A stretch of 7,136 nucleotides of DNA, from the NCBI GenBank assembly GCA_017303735.1, contig JAFLCF010000213.1, positions 1 to 7,136 of the forward strand, given 5' to 3'. Of the stretch, positions 1 through 5,322 are shown one piece after another (position 1 is the stretch's first letter; every line of letters begins with the position of its first letter). The notes under the pieces are model-generated. The model was not told the DNA's origin and ran no database searches. It saw only the letters and a program-made list of their open reading frames with translations. Origin of the DNA: Anaerolineae bacterium. GTDB taxonomy: Bacteria; Chloroflexota; Anaerolineae; Anaerolineales; Villigracilaceae. The translations under genes and the position numbers were made by a program.

Positions 1-1271
1 GCAACTTCGAGAACTTCAATGATCTCGTTGGTGCCCCAGTCGGCAGCGGCAGCAGCGTTCACCTTGATGATGAAGTACTGAGCGGTGGGAAGATCGCCGA
101 TTTCATCGAAGCTGATGTTGCCGGTCAAACCTTCAATGGAGACCTGGCGGACGGCTTCAGCAACCTGTAAGCGGGTGGGGGTGCCACCAGCGGCTTCAGC
201 AGCAGCCTTGATCGCGGACAAGCAGACGTTCATGGAGTCGTACGCCTGAGCAGCGTAGGCTTCAGGAGCAGAACCGAACTTAGCTTCGTAATCAGCAGCG
301 AACTGAGCAGCAGCGGGGTAGGCAGCAGCCGGGCCAGCAACGGTGGTGTAGTACATACCGCCGCCGGTGGTCAGAGCGTCACCAGCAATGTCAGCGAGGT
401 CGGAAGAATCCATACCATCGGTGCCGAGGAAGGTGCCTTCGTAGCCGGCATCGCGAGCCTGCTTGAAGAACACACCAGCCTGGTTATAGATACCAGCGAA
501 GAACACAACATCGGGCTGGGTGGCGACCACAGGGGTCACGATCGCATCGAAGTTAGCCTGTTCTTCAGTACCTTCGAACGCCACAACTTCCAAACCATCT
601 TCTTCAGCAGCAGCGCGGAAGAATTCAGCCACGCCCTGGCCGTAAGCGGTCTTGTCGTGAACGATGTAGACGGACTTAGCGCCGAGGGTGGTGAAAGCAA
701 ATTCTTCAGCGGCAGGAGCCTGAACATCATCGCGACCCACAACACGGTTCACTTCGAGGTAACCACGGGTGGTCACAACGGGGTTGGTGTTGGCAGGGGA
801 GACGAAGGGGATGTTGGCGGTGTGATATTCCTCAGAAGAGGGGATCATCACGCCGGAGTTGAGGTGACCAACACCGCAAAGGATTTCGCTGTCAGCAACG
901 ATGTTCTTGGCGTTCGCAACGCCGACATCAGGGGTAGCCTGATCATCGTACGGGGCGAGCTGCACATCGTAGCCCATGGCAACGAGATCACCAGAGAGCT
1001 GTTCGAGAGCGAGTTCAGCGCCCTGCTTGATGGCAACACCGAGCAAGGACTGGCCACCGGAGAGCGGGCTCTGGGTAGCGATCTTGATGGTGCCCATCGA
1101 AGCAGCAGGCTCTTCAGCGGGGGCTTCGGTCGCGGCGGGTTCTTCGGCGGGAGCTTCAGTCGCGGCGGGTTCTTCGGCGGGGGCTTCAGGTGCCGTAGGG
1201 GCACCACAGGCGGCGAGAGCCATGCTGGCAATCACCAAAAGGGACAGGATAGCGAGTAAACGCTTGTTCAT
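1..1271 (-). CDS. LivJ-type ABC transporter substrate-binding lipoprotein (3' end beyond window)
   Basis: Extracytoplasmic binding protein that would capture an amino acid or similar small solute and deliver it to an ABC importer. 423 codons are visible with no stop, so the C-terminus is outside the window. The N-terminus is a lipoprotein signal (MNKR, hydrophobic stretch, lipobox LAAC with Cys22 as the lipidation site). A low-complexity Ala/Pro/Glu linker follows (about 24-58), then a type I periplasmic-binding fold of the Peripla_BP_6/LivJ family starting near IKIATQSPLSGG (62-73). LivJ-like landmarks are GVGHLNSG (133-140), SPANTNP (158-164), IVHDKTAYGQG (203-213), Tyr262 and GTDG (283-286); Asp285 sits where LivJ has its ligand-binding Glu. 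The ATG is fixed by GGAGG 9 nt upstream and by the signal peptide. All Lys codons are AAG and all Asn codons AAC, a bias typical of high expression. The family assignment is firm; the ligand is unknown, and no permease or ATPase genes are in view. Confidence 0.93.
   Translation of the reverse strand, partial: MNKRLLAILSLLVIASMALAACGAPTAPEAPAEEPAATEAPAEEPAATEAPAEEPAASMGTIKIATQSPLSGGQSLLGVAIKQGAELALEQLSGDLVAMGYDVQLAPYDDQATPDVGVANAKNIVADSEILCGVGHLNSGVMIPSSEEYHTANIPFVSPANTNPVVTTRGYLEVNRVVGRDDVQAPAAEEFAFTTLGAKSVYIVHDKTAYGQGVAEFFRAAAEEDGLEVVAFEGTEEQANFDAIVTPVVATQPDVVFFAGIYNQAGVFFKQARDAGYEGTFLGTDGMDSSDLADIAGDALTTGGGMYYTTVAGPAAAYPAAAQFAADYEAKFGSAPEAYAAQAYDSMNVCLSAIKAAAEAAGGTPTRLQVAEAVRQVSIEGLTGNISFDEIGDLPTAQYFIIKVNAAAAADWGTNEIIEVLEV
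1098..1187 (-). repeat. 30-bp tandem repeat encoding lipoprotein linker (3 copies)
   Basis: Three consecutive 30-bp units encode EAPAEEPAAT, EAPAEEPAAT and EAPAEEPAAS (residues 29-58 of the binding protein). The first two units differ at only 2 of 30 bases, and the third is more diverged at synonymous sites. This is the flexible spacer between the lipidated Cys22 and the folded domain; recent duplication or slippage would explain the near-identity. Confidence 0.9.
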
Positions 1272-1280
1272 TATCTTACT

Positions 1281-1285
1281 CCTCC
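1281..1285 (-). promoter_or_regulatory. Shine-Dalgarno of substrate-binding protein gene
   Basis: GGAGG on the minus strand with a 9-nt spacer to the ATG at 1271. This spacing is acceptable and confirms the start that gives the lipoprotein signal. Confidence 0.85.
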
Positions 1286-1308
1286 AAAACACATATCGAA
1301 ATTTGATT

Positions 1309-1325
1309 CCCGCACATTGTGCGGG
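1309..1325. other. Perfect 17-nt palindrome in the leader of the binding-protein gene
   Basis: The sequence CCCGCACATTGTGCGGG has 8-nt self-complementary arms around one central base; as RNA it would form a 7-bp GC-rich hairpin with a 3-nt loop. It lies 37 nt upstream of the ATG, between the two Shine-Dalgarno-like sites. No T-tract follows on either strand, so it is not an intrinsic terminator. It could be a repressor operator or a leader RNA hairpin. Confidence 0.55.
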
Positions 1326-1366
1326 TGGCGACAAACAGCGCAGACCAAACGGGCGGGTGGGTCGGC

Positions 1367-1378
1367 ATCACCTCCTTT
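1367..1378 (-). promoter_or_regulatory. Extended anti-16S (Shine-Dalgarno-like) sequence without a well-placed start
   Basis: The minus strand reads AAAGGAGGTGAT, a 12-nt complement of the conserved 16S rRNA 3' tail (ATCACCTCCTTT). It lies about 95 nt upstream of the real start of the binding-protein gene. The only nearby ATG overlaps its end, and no ATG, GTG or TTG occurs at the usual 5-9 nt spacing. It may be a ribosome standby site, a start site for a leader peptide, or a remnant. Confidence 0.5.
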
Positions 1379-1398
1379 TATAAAACTATGTTTATATA

Positions 1399-1454
1399 CA
1401 AAGAAAGCCTAAAAACCCTACTAGCTGGATTTTATGGCTTGTTTGAAAAAACCC
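1399..1454 (-). promoter_or_regulatory. Candidate leader RNA switch: two mutually exclusive hairpins
   Basis: In minus-strand RNA, AAAATCC (1433-1427) can pair with GGGTTTT on either side: an upstream copy (1454-1448) or a downstream copy (1418-1412). The downstream hairpin has an 8-nt loop and is extended by AAGCC/GGCTT (1409-1405 with 1440-1436) and CAAA/TTTG, giving about 16 imperfect pairs across 1399-1445. It is followed by only a short U-rich stretch. The G-U wobble favours folding of the minus-strand transcript over the plus. The alternative reading is a weak terminator for the upstream cyclic-nucleotide-domain gene. Confidence 0.35.
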
Positions 1455-1483
1455 TGATGAACAGTGTTTAAGATGAATAATCA

Positions 1484-1512
1484 ATGATACGTTGATTTCC
1501 ATCTTCGGTCAA
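1484..1512 (-). promoter_or_regulatory. Sigma70-type promoter for the binding-protein gene
   Basis: On the minus strand, TTGACC (1512-1507) and TATCAT (1489-1484) each match 5 of 6 consensus bases and are separated by exactly 17 nt. The predicted transcription start is near 1477, giving a leader of about 205 nt. A weaker alternative -10 (TATAAA, 1396-1391) has no convincing -35. The rest of the gap from 1513 to 1572 holds only a weak AT-rich inverted repeat. Confidence 0.55.
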
Positions 1513-1572
1513 GCATTTGTGTCTATACGTTTGAGGGAATTAAGAGCTGGCTTATCTAAAATTAATTCAACC

Positions 1573-2064
1573 TTATTTATTTTCAGCAGGTTTATACAGC
1601 AATTGCTCACGGATACGCAAGTCTGTATTCCGAATTTTTAAAGCAAGATCTGCAGCAAGGTTATACATCAGGCGATATCCAAGCTGCGGGTAGGTTTCAC
1701 ACAACATCACGATCTTGTCACGCGGAATGACCAGCAGACGTGTATCTTTTTGCGCCGCACGTGCCGAAGCTGACCGCAAACCCTCATCCACCAATGCCAC
1801 TTCGCCAAACGATTGCCCACGTCTCAACCGCGCAACTACCGTCTCATTTTTTCCGAGCGAACCTGTCGTGCCCCGGTTGATCAGAATATCCACTTCGCCC
1901 TGAACGATCACATACAATTCCTTGCTGCTGCTATTTTCAGGGAAGATGGTTTGCCCCGCATCGAACACGACCTCCTGACACAGGTTGGCAACCAACTCCA
2001 GTTGGGTGGGCGTAAATTGATAGAAAATATCGCTCTGTTTCAGGAAGTTGACGAGGTTATTCAT
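1573..2064 (-). CDS. Stand-alone cyclic nucleotide-binding domain protein
   Basis: A 163-residue cytoplasmic protein consisting of one CRP/PKA-type cyclic nucleotide-binding beta-barrel and flanking helices, with no helix-turn-helix and no kinase or channel domain. Landmarks are the N-terminal helix FLKQSDIFYQFTPTQLELVA (7-26), the core strand YVIVQGEVDIL (51-61) and the phosphate-binding cassette FGEVALVDEGLRSASARA (86-103). Both the Gly-Glu and the Arg97 that contact cyclic nucleotide phosphate are kept, so binding is plausible. The ORF extends upstream to a TTG at 2100, 9 nt from the peptidase gene stop. I prefer ATG 2064 because the family homology begins there, although neither start has a good Shine-Dalgarno. 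Last gene of the DUF192-peptidase set; it probably acts through a protein partner. The ligand (cAMP or another) cannot be told. Confidence 0.88.
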   Translation of the reverse strand: MNNLVNFLKQSDIFYQFTPTQLELVANLCQEVVFDAGQTIFPENSSSKELYVIVQGEVDILINRGTTGSLGKNETVVARLRRGQSFGEVALVDEGLRSASARAAQKDTRLLVIPRDKIVMLCETYPQLGYRLMYNLAADLALKIRNTDLRIREQLLYKPAENK

Positions 2065-2109
2065 AAGCGAAAGTTTAACATACTCAAGGATGAAGTGCAA
2101 CGCCTCAAC

Positions 2110-3510
2110 TTACGGGTACGCCTGATTCAACCAAGGGAGCGGGTCTACCTGGACGCCGTTCACCCACAATTCCCAATGCAAGTGCGCCCCCGTGACACGA
2201 CCCGTTCCACCCACCAAACCGATCACATCCAGTTGGTTGACCGTTTGCCCCACTTGCACCTGAATCGCAGATTGATGCCAGAAGCCGCTATACACGCCCC
2301 AACCATGATCAATAATAGTTGCATTGCCGCGCACCGTCCACGGACCGGCGAACACGACCACCCCTGCGGCAGGAGCCGTAATGGGAAGCCCATCACCTCC
2401 GCCAAAATCCAAGCCTGTATGAAAGCCATTGATGGTCAGGTTCGTGCCCTGACCGATATAGGTGCGGCGGCTACCATATCGTGAAGTGAAGTACGTGGAT
2501 TCAGCGTAGGAAATGGCTGGAGAAATAAAGTCACCAGCCCACAGTTTAGTGGGTGAGGCGGGCGTTGTGATCGAGATCAATTGCCGCAACTCCGGCTCTG
2601 TCGAAGCCGGGTCGATGGTGGCAGGGTCTACATAAAGAAGCGGGTCTTCAGGGTAGTTACCAGAAACGACCAGGATCAATTGCTCATACGATTGTGTGCT
2701 TCCATCTGGCAGGGTCGCATCCAGCCGCAGGGGATAGACCCCCGGCTCAAGTAAGGCATGTACGCCTTGCAGGGCAACTTGAGCGCCGGTTTCATCTGGA
2801 AAGAAGTGAAGTTGATGATCGACAAGCAAACCGCCAAGCGTAACCCCGGGTTGTGTCGTTACCTTGATCACGCCTGTGCCGCCTTGATAAATGGGCAAAT
2901 CGCGGATCTCTGCACTGATAAATGCGGAGGGTAACCCACTGACATTGTTTGCACTGGATTCGCCTGTTGTGTAAAGAGTATCGCCTGGCAAGGCTGCCCA
3001 AGAACCATCGAGCTGATTGATTTGGGTCAATGACCACACATCTGTATTGTTCTTCACTGCCAATTCAAGCATAGACTCGCCCATACCCGCAGAGAGTCTG
3101 TTGCTATATTGCGCCTGATCTTGAATGGGAACGATCATATTGCTGCCCACATAAAATTCGCTCGGGCTCACCACGCGGTTTAGTCTGCGGAACAGTGCAT
3201 CTGGAACTTGAGTTTGGCGCTTTAAGCTGCGATAGGAATCTCCGAAGTTGATGAACCTCGTATCCAAAATGCCGGTCACACCTTGCAAGCCGGGAATGAT
3301 CAATTGCTGACCCACAGCCAGTTGATTTGCATCGGCGATCCCATTCGCGGCCAGTAATTCATCGAGGCTGATGCTGAAACGCGCCGCGATGGAATACAGG
3401 CTATCGCCAGGTTGGACGATGTAAATAGGACCCGCGTCTTGTGCAAGTACGGGTTTGAAAGGAACAATGATCAAGATGAGAATGAAAAAGAGGAAGAACC
3501 GGTTACGCAT
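2110..3510 (-). CDS. Secreted LysM + M23 family metallopeptidase
   Basis: Cell-wall hydrolase that would cut peptide cross-links of peptidoglycan outside the membrane. From ATG 3510 it has 466 residues: signal peptide (MRNR then a hydrophobic stretch, likely cleavage after VLA, residue 23) and a clear LysM domain (about 28-73, YIVQPGDSLYSIAARF). Two degenerate LysM-like stretches (about 88-128 and 138-182) and a beta-rich middle follow. The C-terminal M23 (lysostaphin/LytM-like) domain covers about 340-460. Zinc ligands His364, Asp368 (HTGLD) and His445 (HLH) and catalytic-type His412 and His443 are present, so it should be active. An in-frame ATG at 3540 adds 10 residues and has GGGGAG close upstream. 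I chose 3510 because it gives a textbook signal peptide and an 8-nt overlap (ATGCGTAA) with the DUF192 gene, implying translational coupling. Confidence 0.93.
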   Translation of the reverse strand: MRNRFFLFFILILIIVPFKPVLAQDAGPIYIVQPGDSLYSIAARFSISLDELLAANGIADANQLAVGQQLIIPGLQGVTGILDTRFINFGDSYRSLKRQTQVPDALFRRLNRVVSPSEFYVGSNMIVPIQDQAQYSNRLSAGMGESMLELAVKNNTDVWSLTQINQLDGSWAALPGDTLYTTGESSANNVSGLPSAFISAEIRDLPIYQGGTGVIKVTTQPGVTLGGLLVDHQLHFFPDETGAQVALQGVHALLEPGVYPLRLDATLPDGSTQSYEQLILVVSGNYPEDPLLYVDPATIDPASTEPELRQLISITTPASPTKLWAGDFISPAISYAESTYFTSRYGSRRTYIGQGTNLTINGFHTGLDFGGGDGLPITAPAAGVVVFAGPWTVRGNATIIDHGWGVYSGFWHQSAIQVQVGQTVNQLDVIGLVGGTGRVTGAHLHWELWVNGVQVDPLPWLNQAYP

Positions 3511-3874
3511 TTTTGAATTCAACTTTGTCGCCGATCTCATAATCTCCCCAACGATCTGGGTGAATTTCTAATGTGAATTTCGCCGCCGATTTTGGGGCAT
3601 AGGCGGGCTTCCATGATTTCGCAATGACCTTATCCACTACGATCATGTCTGAATTGATCCAGAAAACAGCCAGGTCGAATGGGACGAAGAACATGTGGAT
3701 GGATGTGTCGAGGCGTGAATCCCGCTTTTCAACGAGCAGCAGTCCATCGTCTGGGTCGAGGCGCGGGCGGAACATCAATCCGCGTAGCTTGCAGAGGAAC
3801 GTGTCGCAGTAGCCAACAAGGGCAGGGTTGGGCAGGGTGCGGGTCAGGTTGTGAATATGAATGGGGCGGGGCAT
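3503..3874 (-). CDS. DUF192 family protein
   Basis: A 123-residue protein of the DUF192 (COG1430) family, whose biochemical role is not established. The family signature is visible: DTFLCKLRGLMFRPRL (24-39), GLLLVEKRDSRLDTSIHMFFVPFDLAVFWI (44-73, with the family's H-F/M-FF-PFD pattern) and the later SWKPAYAPKSAAKFTLEI. Length covers the whole domain. Unlike many relatives it has no signal peptide or lipobox, so it should be cytoplasmic unless the start is wrong. The ATG has no Shine-Dalgarno and sits only 7 nt downstream of an intrinsic terminator. Its stop overlaps the start of the LysM/M23 gene by 8 nt, so the two are surely co-transcribed. Recognition of the family is firm; function is not inferred. 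Confidence 0.88.
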   Translation of the reverse strand: MPRPIHIHNLTRTLPNPALVGYCDTFLCKLRGLMFRPRLDPDDGLLLVEKRDSRLDTSIHMFFVPFDLAVFWINSDMIVVDKVIAKSWKPAYAPKSAAKFTLEIHPDRWGDYEIGDKVEFKNA

Positions 3875-3881
3875 GGTTTTA

Positions 3882-3907
3882 GAAAAAGGGCGGCGTGGTC
3901 GCCGCCC
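3882..3907 (-). terminator. Intrinsic terminator after the response regulator gene
   Basis: The minus-strand RNA has a perfect 8-bp stem GGGCGGCG/CGCCGCCC with loop ACCA, followed directly by UUUUUCU. It starts 16 nt after the response regulator stop codon. The plus strand has no T-tract after the stem, so it acts in one direction only. Its tail ends 7 nt before the DUF192 start codon. Confidence 0.9.
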
Positions 3908-3923
3908 GGGTGTGAATGAAAAA

Positions 3924-4310
3924 TTATTTCTGGCTCAACACTTTATCGACGCTGTCCATCAGTTCTTGTGGGCTGAACGGCTTGGCGATGTAATCGTCCA
4001 CTTTGGCGATATGCAAACCGAGCACTTTGTCGATATTTTGCGCCTTGGCTGTCACCACAATGACGGGGATGTCGCGCATGACTTGGTCGGCTTTCATTTG
4101 TTGGTATACTTCCCAGCCATCCATGTCAGGCATCATCAGGTCGAGCAAAACAAGATCGGGATGATGTTCGCGGATCATTCGAATGCCTTCTACCCCGCCT
4201 GATGCACCTTGTACAATGTATCCTCTTCGCGACAAAATTAGACGGATGAGATCGATCATTTCGGGTTCGTCTTCAACGCACAGGATGGTTTTTTTTGTTG
4301 TTTCGTCCAT
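3924..4310 (-). CDS. Single-domain response regulator (CheY-like receiver)
   Basis: A 128-residue cytoplasmic protein made only of a receiver domain, which would be phosphorylated by a histidine kinase and signal by binding a partner. All conserved residues are present: acidic pair Glu13-Asp14 (CVEDEPEM), phospho-acceptor Asp57 (LVLLDLMMPDMDGWE), switch Thr87 (VIVVTAKA) and Lys110 (DYIAKPFSPQEL). There is no output domain; the protein ends 18 residues after Lys110, as expected for the family. The frame is open upstream of 4310, but the ATG at 4310 gives a normal receiver start and avoids overlap with the divergent nuclease gene. The upstream AAGG is too distant to be convincing. No kinase gene is in the window. 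It is followed by its own terminator and is probably monocistronic. Confidence 0.94.
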   Translation of the reverse strand: MDETTKKTILCVEDEPEMIDLIRLILSRRGYIVQGASGGVEGIRMIREHHPDLVLLDLMMPDMDGWEVYQQMKADQVMRDIPVIVVTAKAQNIDKVLGLHIAKVDDYIAKPFSPQELMDSVDKVLSQK

Positions 4311-4315
4311 ATAAT
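4310..4315 (+). promoter_or_regulatory. Possible -10 element for the exonuclease III gene
   Basis: A perfect TATAAT on the plus strand would place transcription start near 4322, about 40 nt before the ATG at 4362. The upstream -35 region is only T-rich without a clear TTGACA. The element overlaps the first base of the divergent response regulator start codon. A second candidate, TACCAT (4335-4340), is weaker. I see no good promoter for the response regulator in the 51-nt gap. Confidence 0.35.
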
Positions 4316-4361
4316 TCTGCCTTAATTTCAAGTGTACCATAAAGGGCTGACCCAAAATCGT

Positions 4362-5126
4362 ATGAATATCATTACTTGGAACGTGAACGGCATTCGCGCG
4401 GCATTGGGGAAGAATGCACTGGCTTGGGCATTCGACAAACATCCAGACGCCCTGTGTTTACAGGAAGTCAAAGCGCGCCCAGAACAGTTAGATGAAGAAC
4501 AAGCGGCTCAATTAAAGCTGCCTTATATATGGAATCCTGCCGAACGCCCCGGGTATAGCGGAGTAGCTACCTTTTATAAGACCCAACCCGATGAAATAAA
4601 ATTAGGAATGAATGCTCCCGAATTTGATGTGGAAGGGCGCATCGTCCAAACCCGTTGGGGAAATCTACACCTCTTCAATATTTACTTTCCGAACGGGCAG
4701 CGCGGACATGACCGCGTGGATTACAAATTGCGCTTTTATGCCCACTTGCTTGAATTATGTACCACGCTTCATTCTAAGGGAGAGCTGGTCGTCATCACAG
4801 GCGACTTCAACACCTCTCACATGCCCATAGACTTGAAGAATCCCAAAGCCAATGAAAAGACATCCGGGTTCATGCCGGAGGAACGCGAGTGGGTTCAAAA
4901 ATATTTGGATAACGGTTTTGCCGACGCGTATCGACGACTGTACCCGGAACGCGTCCAATACACCTGGTGGACGTACCGCCTCAACGCCCGTGCCCGTGGA
5001 ATCGGCTGGCGGTTGGATTATTTTCTTGTCTCTGAGGCGCTCATGCCCCGCGTAAAAGATGTCATCATCCACGAGGATGTGATGGGGTCTGACCACTGCC
5101 CGGTGGAACTGATCTTAAATGTGTAA
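4362..5126 (+). CDS. xth: Exodeoxyribonuclease III / AP endonuclease
   Basis: Mg-dependent DNA repair nuclease of the ExoIII (XthA/APE1) family, which cuts 5' of abasic sites and degrades DNA from 3' ends. The 254-residue length matches the family. Active-site residues are all visible: Asn7 (WNVNGIR), Glu35 (LQEVK), Tyr108 (NIYFPNG), Asp148 and Asn150 (TGDFN), Asp219 (RLDYF) and Asp244-His245 (SDHCP). WWTYR (202-206) and the RLDYF context are typical of bacterial ExoIII. A GTG at 4332 would add 10 residues, but ExoIII proteins begin right at the first beta strand (MNIITWNVNG), so ATG 4362 is chosen; there is no Shine-Dalgarno at normal spacing. Divergent from the response regulator gene, and probably a single-gene unit because ftsH has its own promoter. 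Confidence 0.96.
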   Translation: MNIITWNVNGIRAALGKNALAWAFDKHPDALCLQEVKARPEQLDEEQAAQLKLPYIWNPAERPGYSGVATFYKTQPDEIKLGMNAPEFDVEGRIVQTRWGNLHLFNIYFPNGQRGHDRVDYKLRFYAHLLELCTTLHSKGELVVITGDFNTSHMPIDLKNPKANEKTSGFMPEEREWVQKYLDNGFADAYRRLYPERVQYTWWTYRLNARARGIGWRLDYFLVSEALMPRVKDVIIHEDVMGSDHCPVELILNV

Positions 5127-5284
5127 ACATTGTGGATGACTGATTAATTTCTCCTAAGTTCAGCGGAAATTCTCAGGGGTGACAAAAGATTGATTGGTTT
5201 TGCGAGCAGGTTCCGGTTAGACTTTGAACCGTGTTAGAAAATCGTAATAATAAAAGCCCAGACAGTATCTCTACTGATATGGCT

Positions 5285-5293
5285 TGGTATAAT
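5285..5293 (+). promoter_or_regulatory. Extended -10 promoter of ftsH
   Basis: TGGTATAAT is a perfect extended -10 (TGN plus TATAAT). No -35 matches consensus at 16-18 nt upstream, which is usual for extended -10 promoters. Transcription start is predicted near 5300, a leader of about 23 nt. The rest of the 5127-5322 gap is AT-rich, with no ORF and no convincing terminator for the preceding nuclease gene. Confidence 0.65.
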
Positions 5294-5312
5294 GCCACAG
5301 TTCGTTAAATCT

Positions 5313-5317
5313 GGAGG
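5313..5317 (+). promoter_or_regulatory. Shine-Dalgarno that sets the GTG start of ftsH
   Basis: GGAGG lies 5 nt before GTG at 5323. No ATG is in a suitable place ahead of the first transmembrane segment, so this site decides the non-ATG start. Confidence 0.85.
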
Positions 5318-5322
5318 ATTCC

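Larger units (their letters stand above)
1276..1368 (-). other. Possible 30-codon leader ORF, doubtful
   Basis: An open frame begins with ATG at 1368, runs 30 codons (starts MPTHPPVWSALF, ends SICVLEE) and stops with TAA 4 nt before the binding-protein ATG. The layout would allow translational coupling. The start lies only 2 nt after GGAGG, which is too close for normal initiation, and the peptide resembles nothing I recognise. It has no run of a single amino acid of the kind used in classical attenuators. It may be chance. Confidence 0.15.

Noticed and set aside
1367..1378. Fragment of a 16S rRNA 3' end
   Set aside because: Only the 12-nt anti-Shine-Dalgarno core matches; the bases on either side do not resemble the conserved end of 16S rRNA.
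657..1383. Long open frames on both strands opposite or offset to the binding-protein gene, rich in Gly/Ser/Arg
   Set aside because: They are shadows of the repetitive, GC-biased binding-protein gene; the true frame has a lipobox, family motifs and a Shine-Dalgarno site.
1479..1497. Inverted repeat AATCAA-N7-TTGATT overlapping the -10 of the binding-protein promoter, recalling CRP/FNR half-sites
   Set aside because: The arms are in the opposite order to the FNR consensus TTGAT-N4-ATCAA and the spacer differs; a generic operator remains possible but is unsupported.
1537..1568. 7-bp inverted repeat GAATTAA/TTAATTC just after the cyclic-nucleotide-domain gene
   Set aside because: All-AT core with an 18-nt loop and no T-tract; too weak to call a terminator.
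4311..4442. N-terminal extension of the response regulator
   Set aside because: The extra residues match no receiver domain, overlap the divergent nuclease gene and have no ribosome site.
5146..5171. AATTTC/GAAATT inverted repeat after the ExoIII gene
   Set aside because: Six AT-rich pairs, a 14-nt loop and no T-tract; not a credible terminator.
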